A stretch of DNA of 16,895 nt from JAMCZZ01 sp964363695. Its GTDB lineage: Bacteria > Patescibacteriota > UBA1384 > XYA2-FULL-43-10 > 1-14-0-10-43-13. The position numbers were made by a program, and so were the translations under genes. Shown piece after piece: positions 1 to 6,365 of the stretch (its first letter is position 1; each line of letters opens with the position of its first letter). The DNA lies in contig CAYIJI010000026.1 in NCBI GenBank assembly GCA_964363695.1, forward strand, positions 1 to 16,895, given 5' to 3'. The notes under the pieces are model-generated. The model worked only from the letters and a program-made list of their open reading frames with translations. It was not told the origin of the DNA and searched no databases.

Positions 1-177
1 ACTCACCTTACGCAAGACTATAAATAGTCGTCATCTCGACTTCGTGGGTGGTTACACGACGAGAGATATACAAATTAATGTAGCTGATAAGCCACGATAA
101 GTTGTAGATTTCTCGCCTTGGATGCTGCACCAATGGCTCGAAATGACACTTTTTAATGTTTGGTGCGTAAGGTGAGT
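1..177. repeat. Nested palindromic element (MITE/REP-like)
   Basis: Three nested levels of inverted repeat are visible. The outer arms ACTCACCTTACGCA (1-14) and its exact complement (164-177) enclose GTCATCTCGA (30-39) with 138-147 (9/10 paired), which enclose a 14-nt arm at 60-73 with 102-115 (12/14). A small hairpin GACTA-TAAA-TAGTC lies at 16-29. The whole unit could fold as one long stem in DNA or RNA. No protein is encoded. It resembles a small non-autonomous palindromic element, but its left end coincides with the window edge, so the true boundary is unknown. Confidence 0.6.
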
Positions 178-180
178 TAA

Positions 181-213
181 TAATAAAAAGACTAGTCTAG
201 GACTAATCTTTTT
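181..213 (-). terminator. Rho-independent terminator downstream of tRNA-Ala
   Basis: A 13-bp arm at 185-197 pairs with 201-213 at 12 of 13 positions around a TAG loop. The arms end in A5 and T5, so on the minus strand the stem is followed by a U-rich run. It lies directly after the 3' end of the minus-strand tRNA. The A/T tails would also let it work on the plus strand. Confidence 0.75.
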
Positions 214-215
214 AT

Positions 216-291
216 TGGTGGACCCGACAGGATTCGAACCTGCGACATCCTCGTTGCAAACGAGGCGCTCTACCAACTGAGCTACGGGCCC
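216..291 (-). tRNA. tRNA-Ala (anticodon UGC)
   Basis: The minus strand reads as a complete 76-nt tRNA: acceptor GGGCCCG pairing with CGGGTCC, a D-arm with AGTTGGTA, an anticodon stem CCTCG/CGAGG around the loop TTTGCAA, and a T-arm with TTCGAAT. The anticodon is TGC. The third acceptor pair is G3.U70, the known identity element for alanyl-tRNA synthetase, and the discriminator is A73. The CCA end is encoded in the gene (216-218). A promoter lies upstream at 306-334 and a terminator just downstream. Confidence 0.97.
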
Positions 292-305
292 CCAATACTT
301 GTAAA

Positions 306-334
306 ATAGTACTATAAAATCCTTATTTTTTCAA
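306..334 (-). promoter_or_regulatory. Promoter of tRNA-Ala
   Basis: On the minus strand a -35 box TTGAAA (329-334) and a -10 box TACTAT (306-311) are separated by exactly 17 bp. The predicted start falls a few bases before the mature tRNA 5' end at 291. Confidence 0.7.
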
Positions 335-409
335 GGGTATCAAATCGGAAATCTAATAATGCCAGCGTAATTTTTCAAAACTCTTTCATATTCGTCCATG
401 CGGAGCGTT

Positions 410-1471
410 TTAAGAGGACGCTTCTTCGACCGGGATTAACTCTGGTGATTTTGACTCAGATGGGCTAACCCGCAGTGTGTCAATGAGTTCTTTATAACTT
501 AATGATTTAAGCGCGATGACTCGATCTGCCGCGCCATAGTAAATCTTTAGTTGATCGCCGCTCTTTAAAATCGCGGTTGGAAAAACGACATTGTCAGCTA
601 TTCCTTTTTTCTCAAAATTTAATTCCGGAGAAAAAAGCGGTTCGCTCAAGCGGCCGATGACTTTTTTCGGATCACTTATGTCCAGTAGGGCGGCAGCAGC
701 GTGGTAGCGCCTGCCTAAAGATGAATGTTCTACAGTATGATAAATTAATAACCACCCATATTCAGTTTTGAGCGGCGGACAACCCCCGCCAACGTTTCTA
801 CTATCAAACCAAAATTTCGGTTCAATCATAATATATTCATCTAGGTCTGTTAAATAATCGCTCCAAAAATCTTTTGTTAATTCTTTAAAATTTTTAAAAT
901 AAACAATTTGAATTCCGGGCAAAACTCGGTGTCCCAATGCAAACTTACCATCAATTTTTTCAGGAAATAAAAACGCGTCTTTTTCCCAAAGAAGAGCATT
1001 GTCTCCGTTTGCATTTTGATATTCTTCCTCAAAATATTTATAACGAATAGATAGATCGGTTTTTTTAAAAAGTTCTCCAGCTTTCTCGTATGTGATTTTC
1101 GGGAGAAGCAGTCCTTGTTTTTGAAAATGGGGAAGTTCTTTTGTGGTTGCGTATGCTATTTGCGCATTTTTCCCGTCGTAGGCAGTATAAAAAAGATAAA
1201 AAATGCCATCAATGAACGTTATACGAGGATCTTCCATTCCTTTTGCTTCGTAGTCATACTCGGGGGCAAAAATCGGACTGTCTTGTCTCTCAATCACTTC
1301 ATCATTTTTAATCTTGCAGAAACCAATAGTGGAAATATTATTCTCAGAAACAGCCCTGTAGTACATCCGAACTTCGTCTCCAACACTAACGCAGGCAGGA
1401 TTGAAAACGCCGCCTTTTTCAAAATCATATTTCGGTTCAAGCAACACCCCTTTATTTTCAATTTCAACCAT
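410..1471 (-). CDS. GH130-family beta-mannoside phosphorylase/hydrolase-like protein
   Basis: This 353-residue protein looks like glycoside hydrolase family 130, whose members phosphorolyse or hydrolyse beta-mannosides on a five-bladed beta-propeller. Visible family signatures are FNPA (23-26), YYRA (37-40), GMEDPR (78-83), GGGCPP followed by a W-x-LIYH segment (228-245), VVFPTA (295-300) and YYGAAD (311-316). The Asp of the EDPR motif is the likely general acid. No signal peptide is seen, so it probably acts in the cytoplasm on imported or internal mannosides. The frame stays open upstream to 1603, but AAAGGAA eight bases before the ATG at 1471 and the alignment of the family N-terminus favour this start. 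A -10-like TATAAT lies at 1506-1511 on the minus strand. No sugar transporter is adjacent, so the substrate cannot be inferred. Confidence 0.85.
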   Translation of the reverse strand: MVEIENKGVLLEPKYDFEKGGVFNPACVSVGDEVRMYYRAVSENNISTIGFCKIKNDEVIERQDSPIFAPEYDYEAKGMEDPRITFIDGIFYLFYTAYDGKNAQIAYATTKELPHFQKQGLLLPKITYEKAGELFKKTDLSIRYKYFEEEYQNANGDNALLWEKDAFLFPEKIDGKFALGHRVLPGIQIVYFKNFKELTKDFWSDYLTDLDEYIMIEPKFWFDSRNVGGGCPPLKTEYGWLLIYHTVEHSSLGRRYHAAAALLDISDPKKVIGRLSEPLFSPELNFEKKGIADNVVFPTAILKSGDQLKIYYGAADRVIALKSLSYKELIDTLRVSPSESKSPELIPVEEASS

Positions 1472-1620
1472 ATGGTATTTCCTTTCAGATGATTCGTATA
1501 AATTTATTATAAGTGTCTCAGAAAGATGAGCCTTTTTCAAGCGTAAAGTATGGCCGGGTAATGGGTGCTCTGCGCGAGATTTTATAACACAAAGAAAGCC
1601 CATAGATTTTGCCAGGACGG

Positions 1621-1649
1621 TTGTATTTGTTGAGCGGATAATTTAGAAT
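1621..1649 (+). promoter_or_regulatory. Promoter for the 1679 gene
   Basis: TTGTAT (1621-1626), a 17-bp spacer and TAGAAT (1644-1649) lie about 30 bp before the start codon. This is the divergent intergenic region shared with the GH130 gene. Confidence 0.5.
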
Positions 1650-1678
1650 AAAACTATTATTTAAAAATGGAGGATTAT

Positions 1679-2815
1679 ATGCGCTACGTTCTTATTGCTA
1701 CTTTAAGCTTATTTTTTAGTTTTTCGGTTGCCTTTGCCCAAACTACTTCAACGGCAACCGAAAGCACAGCCGCTCTCGCTACAACCCAAGAAATTACTGC
1801 GTCCGATTTGTCTATCCCAAACCCGTCTTTTTGGGAAATATCTAAAAGAAAACTTACAAGATTCTTCACTTTTTCAGAGATAAAAAAAGCTAAATTATCG
1901 CTTGAATTGGCTAATTTGACTTTACTTCAAGCGAAAGAAGCAATGCAAACAGGCGATCAGGAAAAAGCTGCAGCCTTAATCGATTCATATAATCAACAAA
2001 TAATTTTAACTTCGGATTCTTTAAATCAGATCACAAACCAGTTTCAAGATATCAGCAATCCTGATCTGCAAAGTATTTTAAGCAAGATCGAAAATACTCG
2101 GTTGCTTGAAGTGTCGATGCTGGATTCCATGAACTTAAAAGCAACCGGCGAACTTAATAAAACGATAACAAAAGTGCGTTCAGAAGCGCTCAAAGATCTT
2201 ACTGAAATTTTAACGAAGGAAAATTTATCCCAAGATGAGTTGACTAAAAAAATTAATGAAATTTCTAAAAAACTTGAATCCAAAGAATTAAAAGCGGAAG
2301 AAAAATATATTAAGAGAATGGACATTTTAGACGATCTGGATGAAGAGAGCAGTGACATTGAGCTTGACGATGCGATCGCCGAGGTAAAAGACGATGAGCT
2401 TGATGAGATTTCCAAAGAGTCTGATGATGTGATAACTAAGGTGACAGATAAAATTTCCAAAAGAAAAGATCTTATAGTTTTGCAAGAATTGTTAACTCGT
2501 GTTCCAGATTCCGCTAAACCTGCTATTCAAGCAAAAATTGATAAGGAGATAGCTGATCTAACAGAGAAACTAAAAGATGATCCTAAAGCGCTAGAAGAAG
2601 TGATTAAAAATGATGAAAACAACATTGAGGCAAAGAAGAATGTTATGGAAGAGATAAAAAAGGACAATGAAACAGCTGCTGAAAATGTGAAAAAGGAAAT
2701 AGAGAAAAAGAGTGAGGAAGTTAAACAAATTGATGAAAAAAAGAATGAAGAGGCAGAGCGAGCCGAAGAAGCGGAAAAAGCAGAGAAAATAGAAACGGAA
2801 AATAAGAACGAATAA
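1679..2815 (+). CDS. Secreted coiled-coil protein, DUF5667-like
   Basis: This 378-residue protein starts with a clear signal peptide (MRYVLIATLS, hydrophobic to residue 20, cleavage expected after AFA). A Ser/Thr-rich linker follows, then a segment around 60-110 (KAKLSLELANLTLLQAKEAM and onward) that resembles the DUF5667 helical domain. The rest is long, highly charged Lys/Glu/Asp-rich helix with strong coiled-coil character, ending in repeats of EEAEKAEK type. It is probably exported and may act as a cell-surface or wall-associated spacer, but no enzymatic motif is visible. Another ATG lies four codons upstream at 1667. GGAGG sits six bases before 1679, and the upstream codons overlap that ribosome site, so 1679 is preferred. 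It is a single-gene unit between its own promoter and a strong terminator. Confidence 0.8.
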   Translation: MRYVLIATLSLFFSFSVAFAQTTSTATESTAALATTQEITASDLSIPNPSFWEISKRKLTRFFTFSEIKKAKLSLELANLTLLQAKEAMQTGDQEKAAALIDSYNQQIILTSDSLNQITNQFQDISNPDLQSILSKIENTRLLEVSMLDSMNLKATGELNKTITKVRSEALKDLTEILTKENLSQDELTKKINEISKKLESKELKAEEKYIKRMDILDDLDEESSDIELDDAIAEVKDDELDEISKESDDVITKVTDKISKRKDLIVLQELLTRVPDSAKPAIQAKIDKEIADLTEKLKDDPKALEEVIKNDENNIEAKKNVMEEIKKDNETAAENVKKEIEKKSEEVKQIDEKKNEEAERAEEAEKAEKIETENKNE

Positions 2816-2840
2816 ATAAAATTGTTTAGTTGTTATATTT

Positions 2841-2871
2841 AAAAGCCTCGTTTAGAAACGAGGCTTTTTTT
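2841..2871 (+). terminator. Strong rho-independent terminator
   Basis: The stem AAGCCTCGTTT / AACGAGGCTT with an AGA loop is followed by a T7 run, 26 bp after the stop of the coiled-coil gene. The A-run on the left also allows termination from the other side. Confidence 0.92.
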
Positions 2872-2881
2872 AGACCAACAA

Positions 2882-2978
2882 GTTGTAACTGCTCTCACTC
2901 GTCGCACAAAATCGTAGCTCAAACTTTAGTTTGTAAATGGCACGTAAAGCGTGGTCTACGAAGTGAGTGAGTTACAAC
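2882..2978. repeat. Second palindromic intergenic element
   Basis: Outer arms GTTGTAACT (2882-2890) and AGTTACAAC (2970-2978) are exact complements. Inside them CTCACTCGT (2894-2902) pairs imperfectly with ACGAAGTGAG (2958-2967), and a perfect hairpin CAAACT-TT-AGTTTG lies at 2920-2933. The layout is like the element at 1-177, but the sequence is different. No coding content is seen. Confidence 0.55.
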
Positions 2979-3029
2979 AAGATAGTTGTTCGTGTTAACT
3001 AAAAGTTAGTAACTTTTTTAGGTTTTGTA

Positions 3030-3035
3030 TATAAT
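3030..3035 (+). promoter_or_regulatory. -10 box placed for a leaderless start
   Basis: A perfect TATAAT ends six bases before the ATG at 3042, and no Shine-Dalgarno sequence lies between. If used, transcription would start at or next to the start codon and give a leaderless mRNA. No good -35 hexamer is visible at the usual spacing. Confidence 0.45.
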
Positions 3036-3041
3036 TAAAGT

Positions 3042-3863
3042 ATGACAGAGCATACAAAAGTTCGCCCCTATTGGCACATGGATGCAAAGTGGATAGCAGC
3101 CCTAATCTTCATTCCTGTTTTTATAGTCGCCTTTTTGGCTTGTAATTTGTATGTTATAACGACTGAAAAAAATGCAGTGAATGTATCAGCTGCCTTGCTG
3201 ACAGCTCTTTATGCGCCGGGGGGAGATCAAAATAGCAATCAAGAGATTGAACAAGTAAGAGAGGCTATCAAAAGAAATCCGGACAAAGTCTTAAAGCCGT
3301 TTCCCGGTTTGGATATTCAAATAACGGAGCAGGATTTAGATCAATCAAATCTTGCAAATGTTAAAGACAAACTTTTTAAAGAGTTGGCAAAAAATATCTA
3401 TAATTTTGATTCATCAAACATCGAAACCAGCCCTGACGGCAAAAATAATTCAGTATCTACTTTGGGTGCGATGGCGATTTTCACCAAAGACGGCCATCAG
3501 TTTATCGGGAAAATAGCACTAATCTCGTCCAGCATAGCCTTAGCCTTTTTGGTTTTGATCATATTTTTCAGCTATGGTTTTGGCCGTTTAATAAGCCCGG
3601 GAATAATATTTTTTATAATCGGACTTCCAGCAACAATATTACTTTTACTGCTTCAAAAAGGAGCAGGTAATTCTTTAGAAGCAGTTGACCCTGAAAAATT
3701 AAGTCTTGGTCAAAGAGCGGGAGCAGCCGTAAGAGTAGTTGGTCCGCAAATCTCCGATGTCATTTTAAAAAATTATATTATATTAACTGTAGTTGGGATT
3801 ATTCTAATCTTCATTGGCATAATCGGCCGAATTATTCAAAGGCATAAGACGAATAAGTCTTAA
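3042..3863 (+). CDS. Four-helix membrane protein of unknown function
   Basis: This 273-residue protein has one membrane helix near the N-terminus (about 16-39, after RPYWHMDAKW). A polar domain of about 115 residues follows, then three helices at about 158-180, 186-207 and 241-263. The polar loop between helix 1 and helix 2 contains QEIEQVREAIKRNPDKVLKP and is rich in acidic residues. I do not recognise a named family. It lies upstream of another membrane-anchored protein (3923-4798) and the heliorhodopsin remnant, all on the same strand. The 29-nt hairpin repeat in the 59-bp gap to the next gene may separate transcripts. The lack of a ribosome site and a TATAAT just before the ATG suggest leaderless expression. 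Confidence 0.8.
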   Translation: MTEHTKVRPYWHMDAKWIAALIFIPVFIVAFLACNLYVITTEKNAVNVSAALLTALYAPGGDQNSNQEIEQVREAIKRNPDKVLKPFPGLDIQITEQDLDQSNLANVKDKLFKELAKNIYNFDSSNIETSPDGKNNSVSTLGAMAIFTKDGHQFIGKIALISSSIALAFLVLIIFFSYGFGRLISPGIIFFIIGLPATILLLLLQKGAGNSLEAVDPEKLSLGQRAGAAVRVVGPQISDVILKNYIILTVVGIILIFIGIIGRIIQRHKTNKS

Positions 3864-3867
3864 CCAC

Positions 3868-3896
3868 CAAAATGTACACCTACGAGGTGTACATTG
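3868..3896. repeat. Dispersed hairpin repeat, copy 1
   Basis: A perfect hairpin AATGTACACCT-ACG-AGGTGTACATT lies here. The same 29 bases occur again at 8284-8312. It sits just after the stop of the membrane protein and may also act as a weak transcript end, although no T-run follows. Confidence 0.75.
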
Positions 3897-3922
3897 GTGT
3901 CGAAAAAGAAAGGTAAAGCAAT

Positions 3923-4798
3923 ATGAATTTTGAAATAATTAGAAGCAAGAAAAAAACAATCTTTATTGTGGCGGCAATTCTAGGTTTGGTGATAATCACC
4001 ATTTTGATTGTCTCCACAATAAAAGCCTACCGGATTAGACACAAAGAACAAGAAAAAGTGCTCAACAGCGGCCCCGCGATCGGTCCTGCAGACAATAATC
4101 AAAATAACTCAACAACAAAAGATAAAAATGAGAATGAAATCGGTTGGCCGAGTCTGGATGCAAAATACATCACCGCCATGCCGGTAGATTCAACTCAAAT
4201 TCAAAGCATCTCCAAATATCGTAGTTGTGCTGGTCACGACTTCTCTGGCTACAGTTTTGAACAAACCTCAGAAACCAATCGCTCAATGAAGCATTATGTC
4301 TATCCTGTTCCAGTGTTTCAAGGCACAATCGATAAGGTAAAAATGTTTGCGCCATTTGACGGCACAGTTTCCAAGATTGATGCTGAAAGCGACCAAATTG
4401 GTAAGTCTGGCAAACGACCAAAAACTGGAAACGGTATAGCATTCACAACGCCAGTTGATAAAAACGTTGGTTTTGAATTTAGTCACATCTATTTCGTAGA
4501 AGATTTTAAGGTTAACGACAAGGTAAAAGCAGGTGAGCTAATTGGCTATGCCGCCCTTGGTGACAAGGGCAATGATTTTGATATTATCCTGACTGGGATA
4601 GAAAGCAAACAACAGCCAATTTTTGGTAGCGTTTTTGATCACATGACCGATGAAGTATTGGCCGAATTTGCCAAATACGGCATAACTCCAGAAAACACAA
4701 AGTTTACGAAGGAATACCGCGACGCCAATCCATGTGATTATAATAATCTAACTTCGTCTGGCCGATCCAATAACGACTGGATCCAGCTTAAACATTAA
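3923..4798 (+). CDS. Membrane-anchored protein with degenerate M23/lipoyl-like barrel domain
   Basis: This 291-residue protein has a basic N-terminus and one membrane helix (about 12-32), then a disordered Asn/Ser-rich linker (50-72). The globular domain contains the distinctive segment RSCAGHDFSGY (100-110), MKHYVYPV (122-129) and a beta-rich part (MFAPFDGTVSKI 141-152, FKVNDKVKAGELIGYA 195-210). That last part resembles the barrel of M23 peptidases or biotinyl/lipoyl folds. The usual M23 zinc residues are not apparent: DFD stands where HxH would be expected. It is therefore more likely a binding domain than a peptidase. Cys102 and Cys271 could form a disulfide if it faces outward. An AAAGG ribosome site precedes the ATG. 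The heliorhodopsin start codon follows only 11 bases after its stop, which suggests an operon. Confidence 0.75.
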   Translation: MNFEIIRSKKKTIFIVAAILGLVIITILIVSTIKAYRIRHKEQEKVLNSGPAIGPADNNQNNSTTKDKNENEIGWPSLDAKYITAMPVDSTQIQSISKYRSCAGHDFSGYSFEQTSETNRSMKHYVYPVPVFQGTIDKVKMFAPFDGTVSKIDAESDQIGKSGKRPKTGNGIAFTTPVDKNVGFEFSHIYFVEDFKVNDKVKAGELIGYAALGDKGNDFDIILTGIESKQQPIFGSVFDHMTDEVLAEFAKYGITPENTKFTKEYRDANPCDYNNLTSSGRSNNDWIQLKH

Positions 4799-4809
4799 AA
4801 GGAAAAAAT

Positions 4810-4857
4810 ATGGAAGATGAAACTATAAATAATGCTGGCCAAGTGGATTTAGGGATT
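4810..4857 (+). pseudogene. Possible N-terminal remnant of the disrupted heliorhodopsin
   Basis: An AAGGA ribosome site and an ATG at 4810 open a frame reading MEDETINNAGQVDLGI, which stops just as the left terminal repeat of the transposase unit begins. It is placed and spaced as the next gene of the operon, and the heliorhodopsin tail resumes after the transposase. Sixteen residues before the first helix are too few to prove identity, so the link is positional inference. Confidence 0.4.
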
Positions 4858-4878
4858 TAGGGGACGGTTCTCTTTTGA
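4857..4878 (+). repeat. Left terminal repeat of the RAYT unit
   Basis: It reads TTAGGGGACGGTTCTC followed by TTTTGA and is the complement of 5570-5591 with one mismatch. A related but degenerate AGGGATTTAGGG precedes it. Confidence 0.85.
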
Positions 4879-4922
4879 ACTCATAATTAGGCTTTTTGTT
4901 GTCGATATGATAAAATTCAGTT

Positions 4923-5561
4923 ATGCCAAGATCTAAAAGATTCTTTCTGTCACAGAGCTACTATCATATTATGACCCGAGGAAATAACCGGAATATTGTT
5001 TTTAAATCAGATGAAGATTATCTATACTGTCTAGAGCTCGTCTCAAAATATAAAATAGAACATCCATTTGATCTCTATCATTATTGCTTGATGCCCAATC
5101 ATACTCATTTCCTTATCCAAACTAAAAAAGCTCTAGATTTTTCAATATTTATGAAAAAATTAAACTTGGCATATTTTCATCATTACAGGCGAGAATATGG
5201 CTGGGTCGGCCACTTTTGGCAGGATAGATATAAGAGTCAAGCTGTTGGAAAAGATGCCTACTTTATTCAATGCGGTAAGTATATAGAACTAAATCCTGTT
5301 AGGGCAGGCATTGTAGAAAACCCGAAGGATTATAAATATTCTAGCTATAAATATTATACCGAAGGAAAGCCCAATCACCTTATGACACCGGATTTTATGT
5401 ATGAAGAGATGAGTAAAGATAGTATCGAACGACAAAAACACTACAAAGAATTGATTGTAGACCAAATAATTAAAGAGTCGTATAGTAAGAATGCTTGGGG
5501 AAGTGACCAGCAAAGATATCAGGAAGTACAAAAGATAAGCCGAAAAACCAATAAAGCCTAA
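4923..5561 (+). CDS. REP-associated tyrosine transposase (RAYT, Y1/HUH family)
   Basis: This intact 212-residue member of the Y1 transposase family cuts and joins single-stranded DNA at hairpin-associated sites. It has the N-terminal SYYHIMTRGNNR segment (12-23). The HUH metal motif lies in MPNHTHFLI, with His60 and His62. The conserved GHFWQDRYKS runs from 97 to 106, and the catalytic Tyr120 lies in KYIELNPVRAG. All key residues are present and the length is normal for RAYTs, so the enzyme could be active. The gene lies between inverted copies of a GGGGACGGTT repeat, and further solo copies occur at 6223-6280 and 7699-7714. No strong ribosome site precedes the ATG. Confidence 0.95.
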   Translation: MPRSKRFFLSQSYYHIMTRGNNRNIVFKSDEDYLYCLELVSKYKIEHPFDLYHYCLMPNHTHFLIQTKKALDFSIFMKKLNLAYFHHYRREYGWVGHFWQDRYKSQAVGKDAYFIQCGKYIELNPVRAGIVENPKDYKYSSYKYYTEGKPNHLMTPDFMYEEMSKDSIERQKHYKELIVDQIIKESYSKNAWGSDQQRYQEVQKISRKTNKA

Positions 5562-5569
5562 ACACGAGA

Positions 5570-5591
5570 TCAAGAGAGAACCGTCCCCTAA
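5570..5591 (-). repeat. Right terminal repeat of the RAYT unit
   Basis: It is the inverted partner of 4857-4878 (TCAAGAGAGAACCGTCCCC then TAA), starting 8 bp after the transposase stop. It continues into the CTAACTAC tail shared with the copy at 6223-6280. Confidence 0.85.
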
Positions 5592-5623
5592 CTACCTAAC
5601 TATTATCAAGATATAAGGAAAAA

Positions 5624-5645
5624 TCCTTCGACAAGCTCAGGACGG
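5624..5645. repeat. REP-like palindrome CCTTCGACAAGCTCAGGA
   Basis: The imperfect palindrome TCCTTCGACAAGCTCAGGAC matches, from memory, a very common bacterial REP motif. It lies at the boundary between the RAYT unit and the surviving heliorhodopsin coding sequence. This suggests that a second repeat family also took part in the rearrangement. Confidence 0.55.
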
Positions 5646-5939
5646 GCCAATTGGACCTCATTTGTCTTTGGTTGTATTGCTGGGGTTGGCCCTTGGATTG
5701 CGGTAGCGATTTATCTTGCCGGTCCGGGCAGAGCTGATCATCCGCCAACATTTGTTTATTGGATCTTCTTCTCGATTTTCATTTTCTTTAATATTTTTGC
5801 AATCAATCAGGTATTACAATACAAAAAAGTTGGGAAGTGGAGCGACTACCTGTACGGTGAGCGCGCTTACATTATTTTGAGCTTTGTGGCTAAATCAATT
5901 TTAGCCTGGCAGGTTTTTGCTGGCACCTTGAGGCCATAA
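5646..5939 (+). pseudogene. Heliorhodopsin, C-terminal fragment (helices 5-7)
   Basis: About 97 in-frame codons end at TAA 5937-5939 and match the end of heliorhodopsins closely. They include NWTSFVFGCIAG, PWIAVAIYL, FVYWIFFSIFIFF, QYKKVGKWSDYLYGERAYI and LSFVAKSILAWQVFAGTLR. The Lys in VAKS (codon 5892-5894) aligns with the retinal-binding lysine of the founding member 48C12 (Lys241). Heliorhodopsins are seven-helix retinal proteins of about 250 residues. Here helices 1-4 are absent, no start codon is present, and a stop lies at 5589-5591, at the end of the RAYT repeat. The fragment itself has no frameshift or internal stop, so the damage looks recent. A ribosome site and a GyrI-like pseudogene follow within 20 bp, suggesting a former operon. 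Confidence 0.9.
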
Positions 5940-5957
5940 ACATTAGGAAAGGAAAGC

Positions 5958-6201
5958 ATGAAAGCATTTACTCCAACAATTTCAAAACTACCAAACCGAA
6001 AGGTATTAACTGTTACATCAATTGGTGATCCAAATAAAGTAACCGAGCCATACTCTAAGGAGGGACCAACGATCCAAAAAAGCTTCATAATTATGTCGCA
6101 GAGCAGTGTTATTCGCTTGCTGGTCCCCATGAAGAAGAATATTTGACATCTCTGGATGCAAAAATCAGAAAACAATTATTCGATATCTGATAGAAAAATA
6201 G
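5958..6201 (+). pseudogene. GyrI-like (effector-binding) domain protein, frameshifted and shortened
   Basis: A good ribosome site (GGAAAGGAAAGC) precedes an ATG whose frame reads MKAFTPTISKLPNRKVLTVT, like the start of GyrI-like small-molecule-binding proteins. The frame then goes astray. A second frame (about 6083-6160) reads KLHNYVAEQCYSLAGPHEEE and on to YLTSLDAK, typical of the C-terminal half. A third frame (6169-6201) reads KNQKTIIRYLIEK and a stop, the usual family ending. Only about 80 of some 150 expected residues remain, so a central deletion plus at least two frameshifts are needed. It lies 18 bp after the heliorhodopsin stop. Confidence 0.7.
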
Positions 6202-6222
6202 GGCGTATAAATGGTTAAAATC

Positions 6223-6280
6223 GAGATCAAAAGAGAACGGTTCCCTAACTACGTTCCCTAACTACCCGTCCCCTAACTAC
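6223..6280 (-). repeat. Solo copy of the RAYT terminal repeat with tandem CTAACTAC units
   Basis: It starts with GAGATCAAAAGAGAACGG, like the right terminal repeat, and then has three successive units ending in CCCTAACTAC (two GTTCCCTAACTAC-like and one CCGTCCCCTAACTAC). No transposase is attached. It sits directly after the GyrI-like pseudogene, so the whole damaged locus lies between copies of this repeat. Confidence 0.75.
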
Positions 6281-6303
6281 TAACTAGGTCCCACTTTCAA
6301 AGA

Positions 6304-6336
6304 ATAGGACCGAACGCTCATGCCGCTCGGTCCTAT
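6304..6336 (-). terminator. Hairpin terminator of the SPFH operon
   Basis: A perfect 10-bp stem ATAGGACCGA (6304-6313) / TCGGTCCTAT (6327-6336) lies about 30 bp past the stop of the minus-strand SPFH gene. Only a short T-rich stretch (TTCTTTG) follows on that strand, so termination may be partial. Confidence 0.6.
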
Positions 6337-6365
6337 GAAAATGGTACGATTGTGTCTATATCTAG

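Larger units (their letters stand above)
4857..5591 (+). mobile_element. RAYT/IS200-type unit with 22-bp terminal inverted repeats
   Basis: A Y1 transposase gene is framed by inverted repeats at 4857-4878 and 5570-5591 that match at 21 of 22 positions (core AGGGGACGGTTCTCTT). The right end runs on into CTAACTAC, also found in the solo copies at 6223-6280. The unit separates the presumed start of a heliorhodopsin from its tail. This arrangement fits known REP-associated tyrosine transposases, which act on palindromic repeats flanking their own gene. Whether this unit still moves cannot be seen from the sequence. Confidence 0.8.

Noticed and set aside
1..177. CRISPR-like or tRNA-like structure
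   Set aside because: There are no regularly spaced direct repeats and no tRNA consensus, only inverted repeats.
52..276. Minus-strand 74-codon frame beginning MVERLVCNEDVAGSNPVGST
   Set aside because: It is the well-known false translation of a tRNA gene, here tRNA-Ala.
3923..4798. Active M23 metallopeptidase
   Set aside because: The expected zinc-binding His/Asp pattern and the HxH motif are not found, and only the barrel-like segment is similar.
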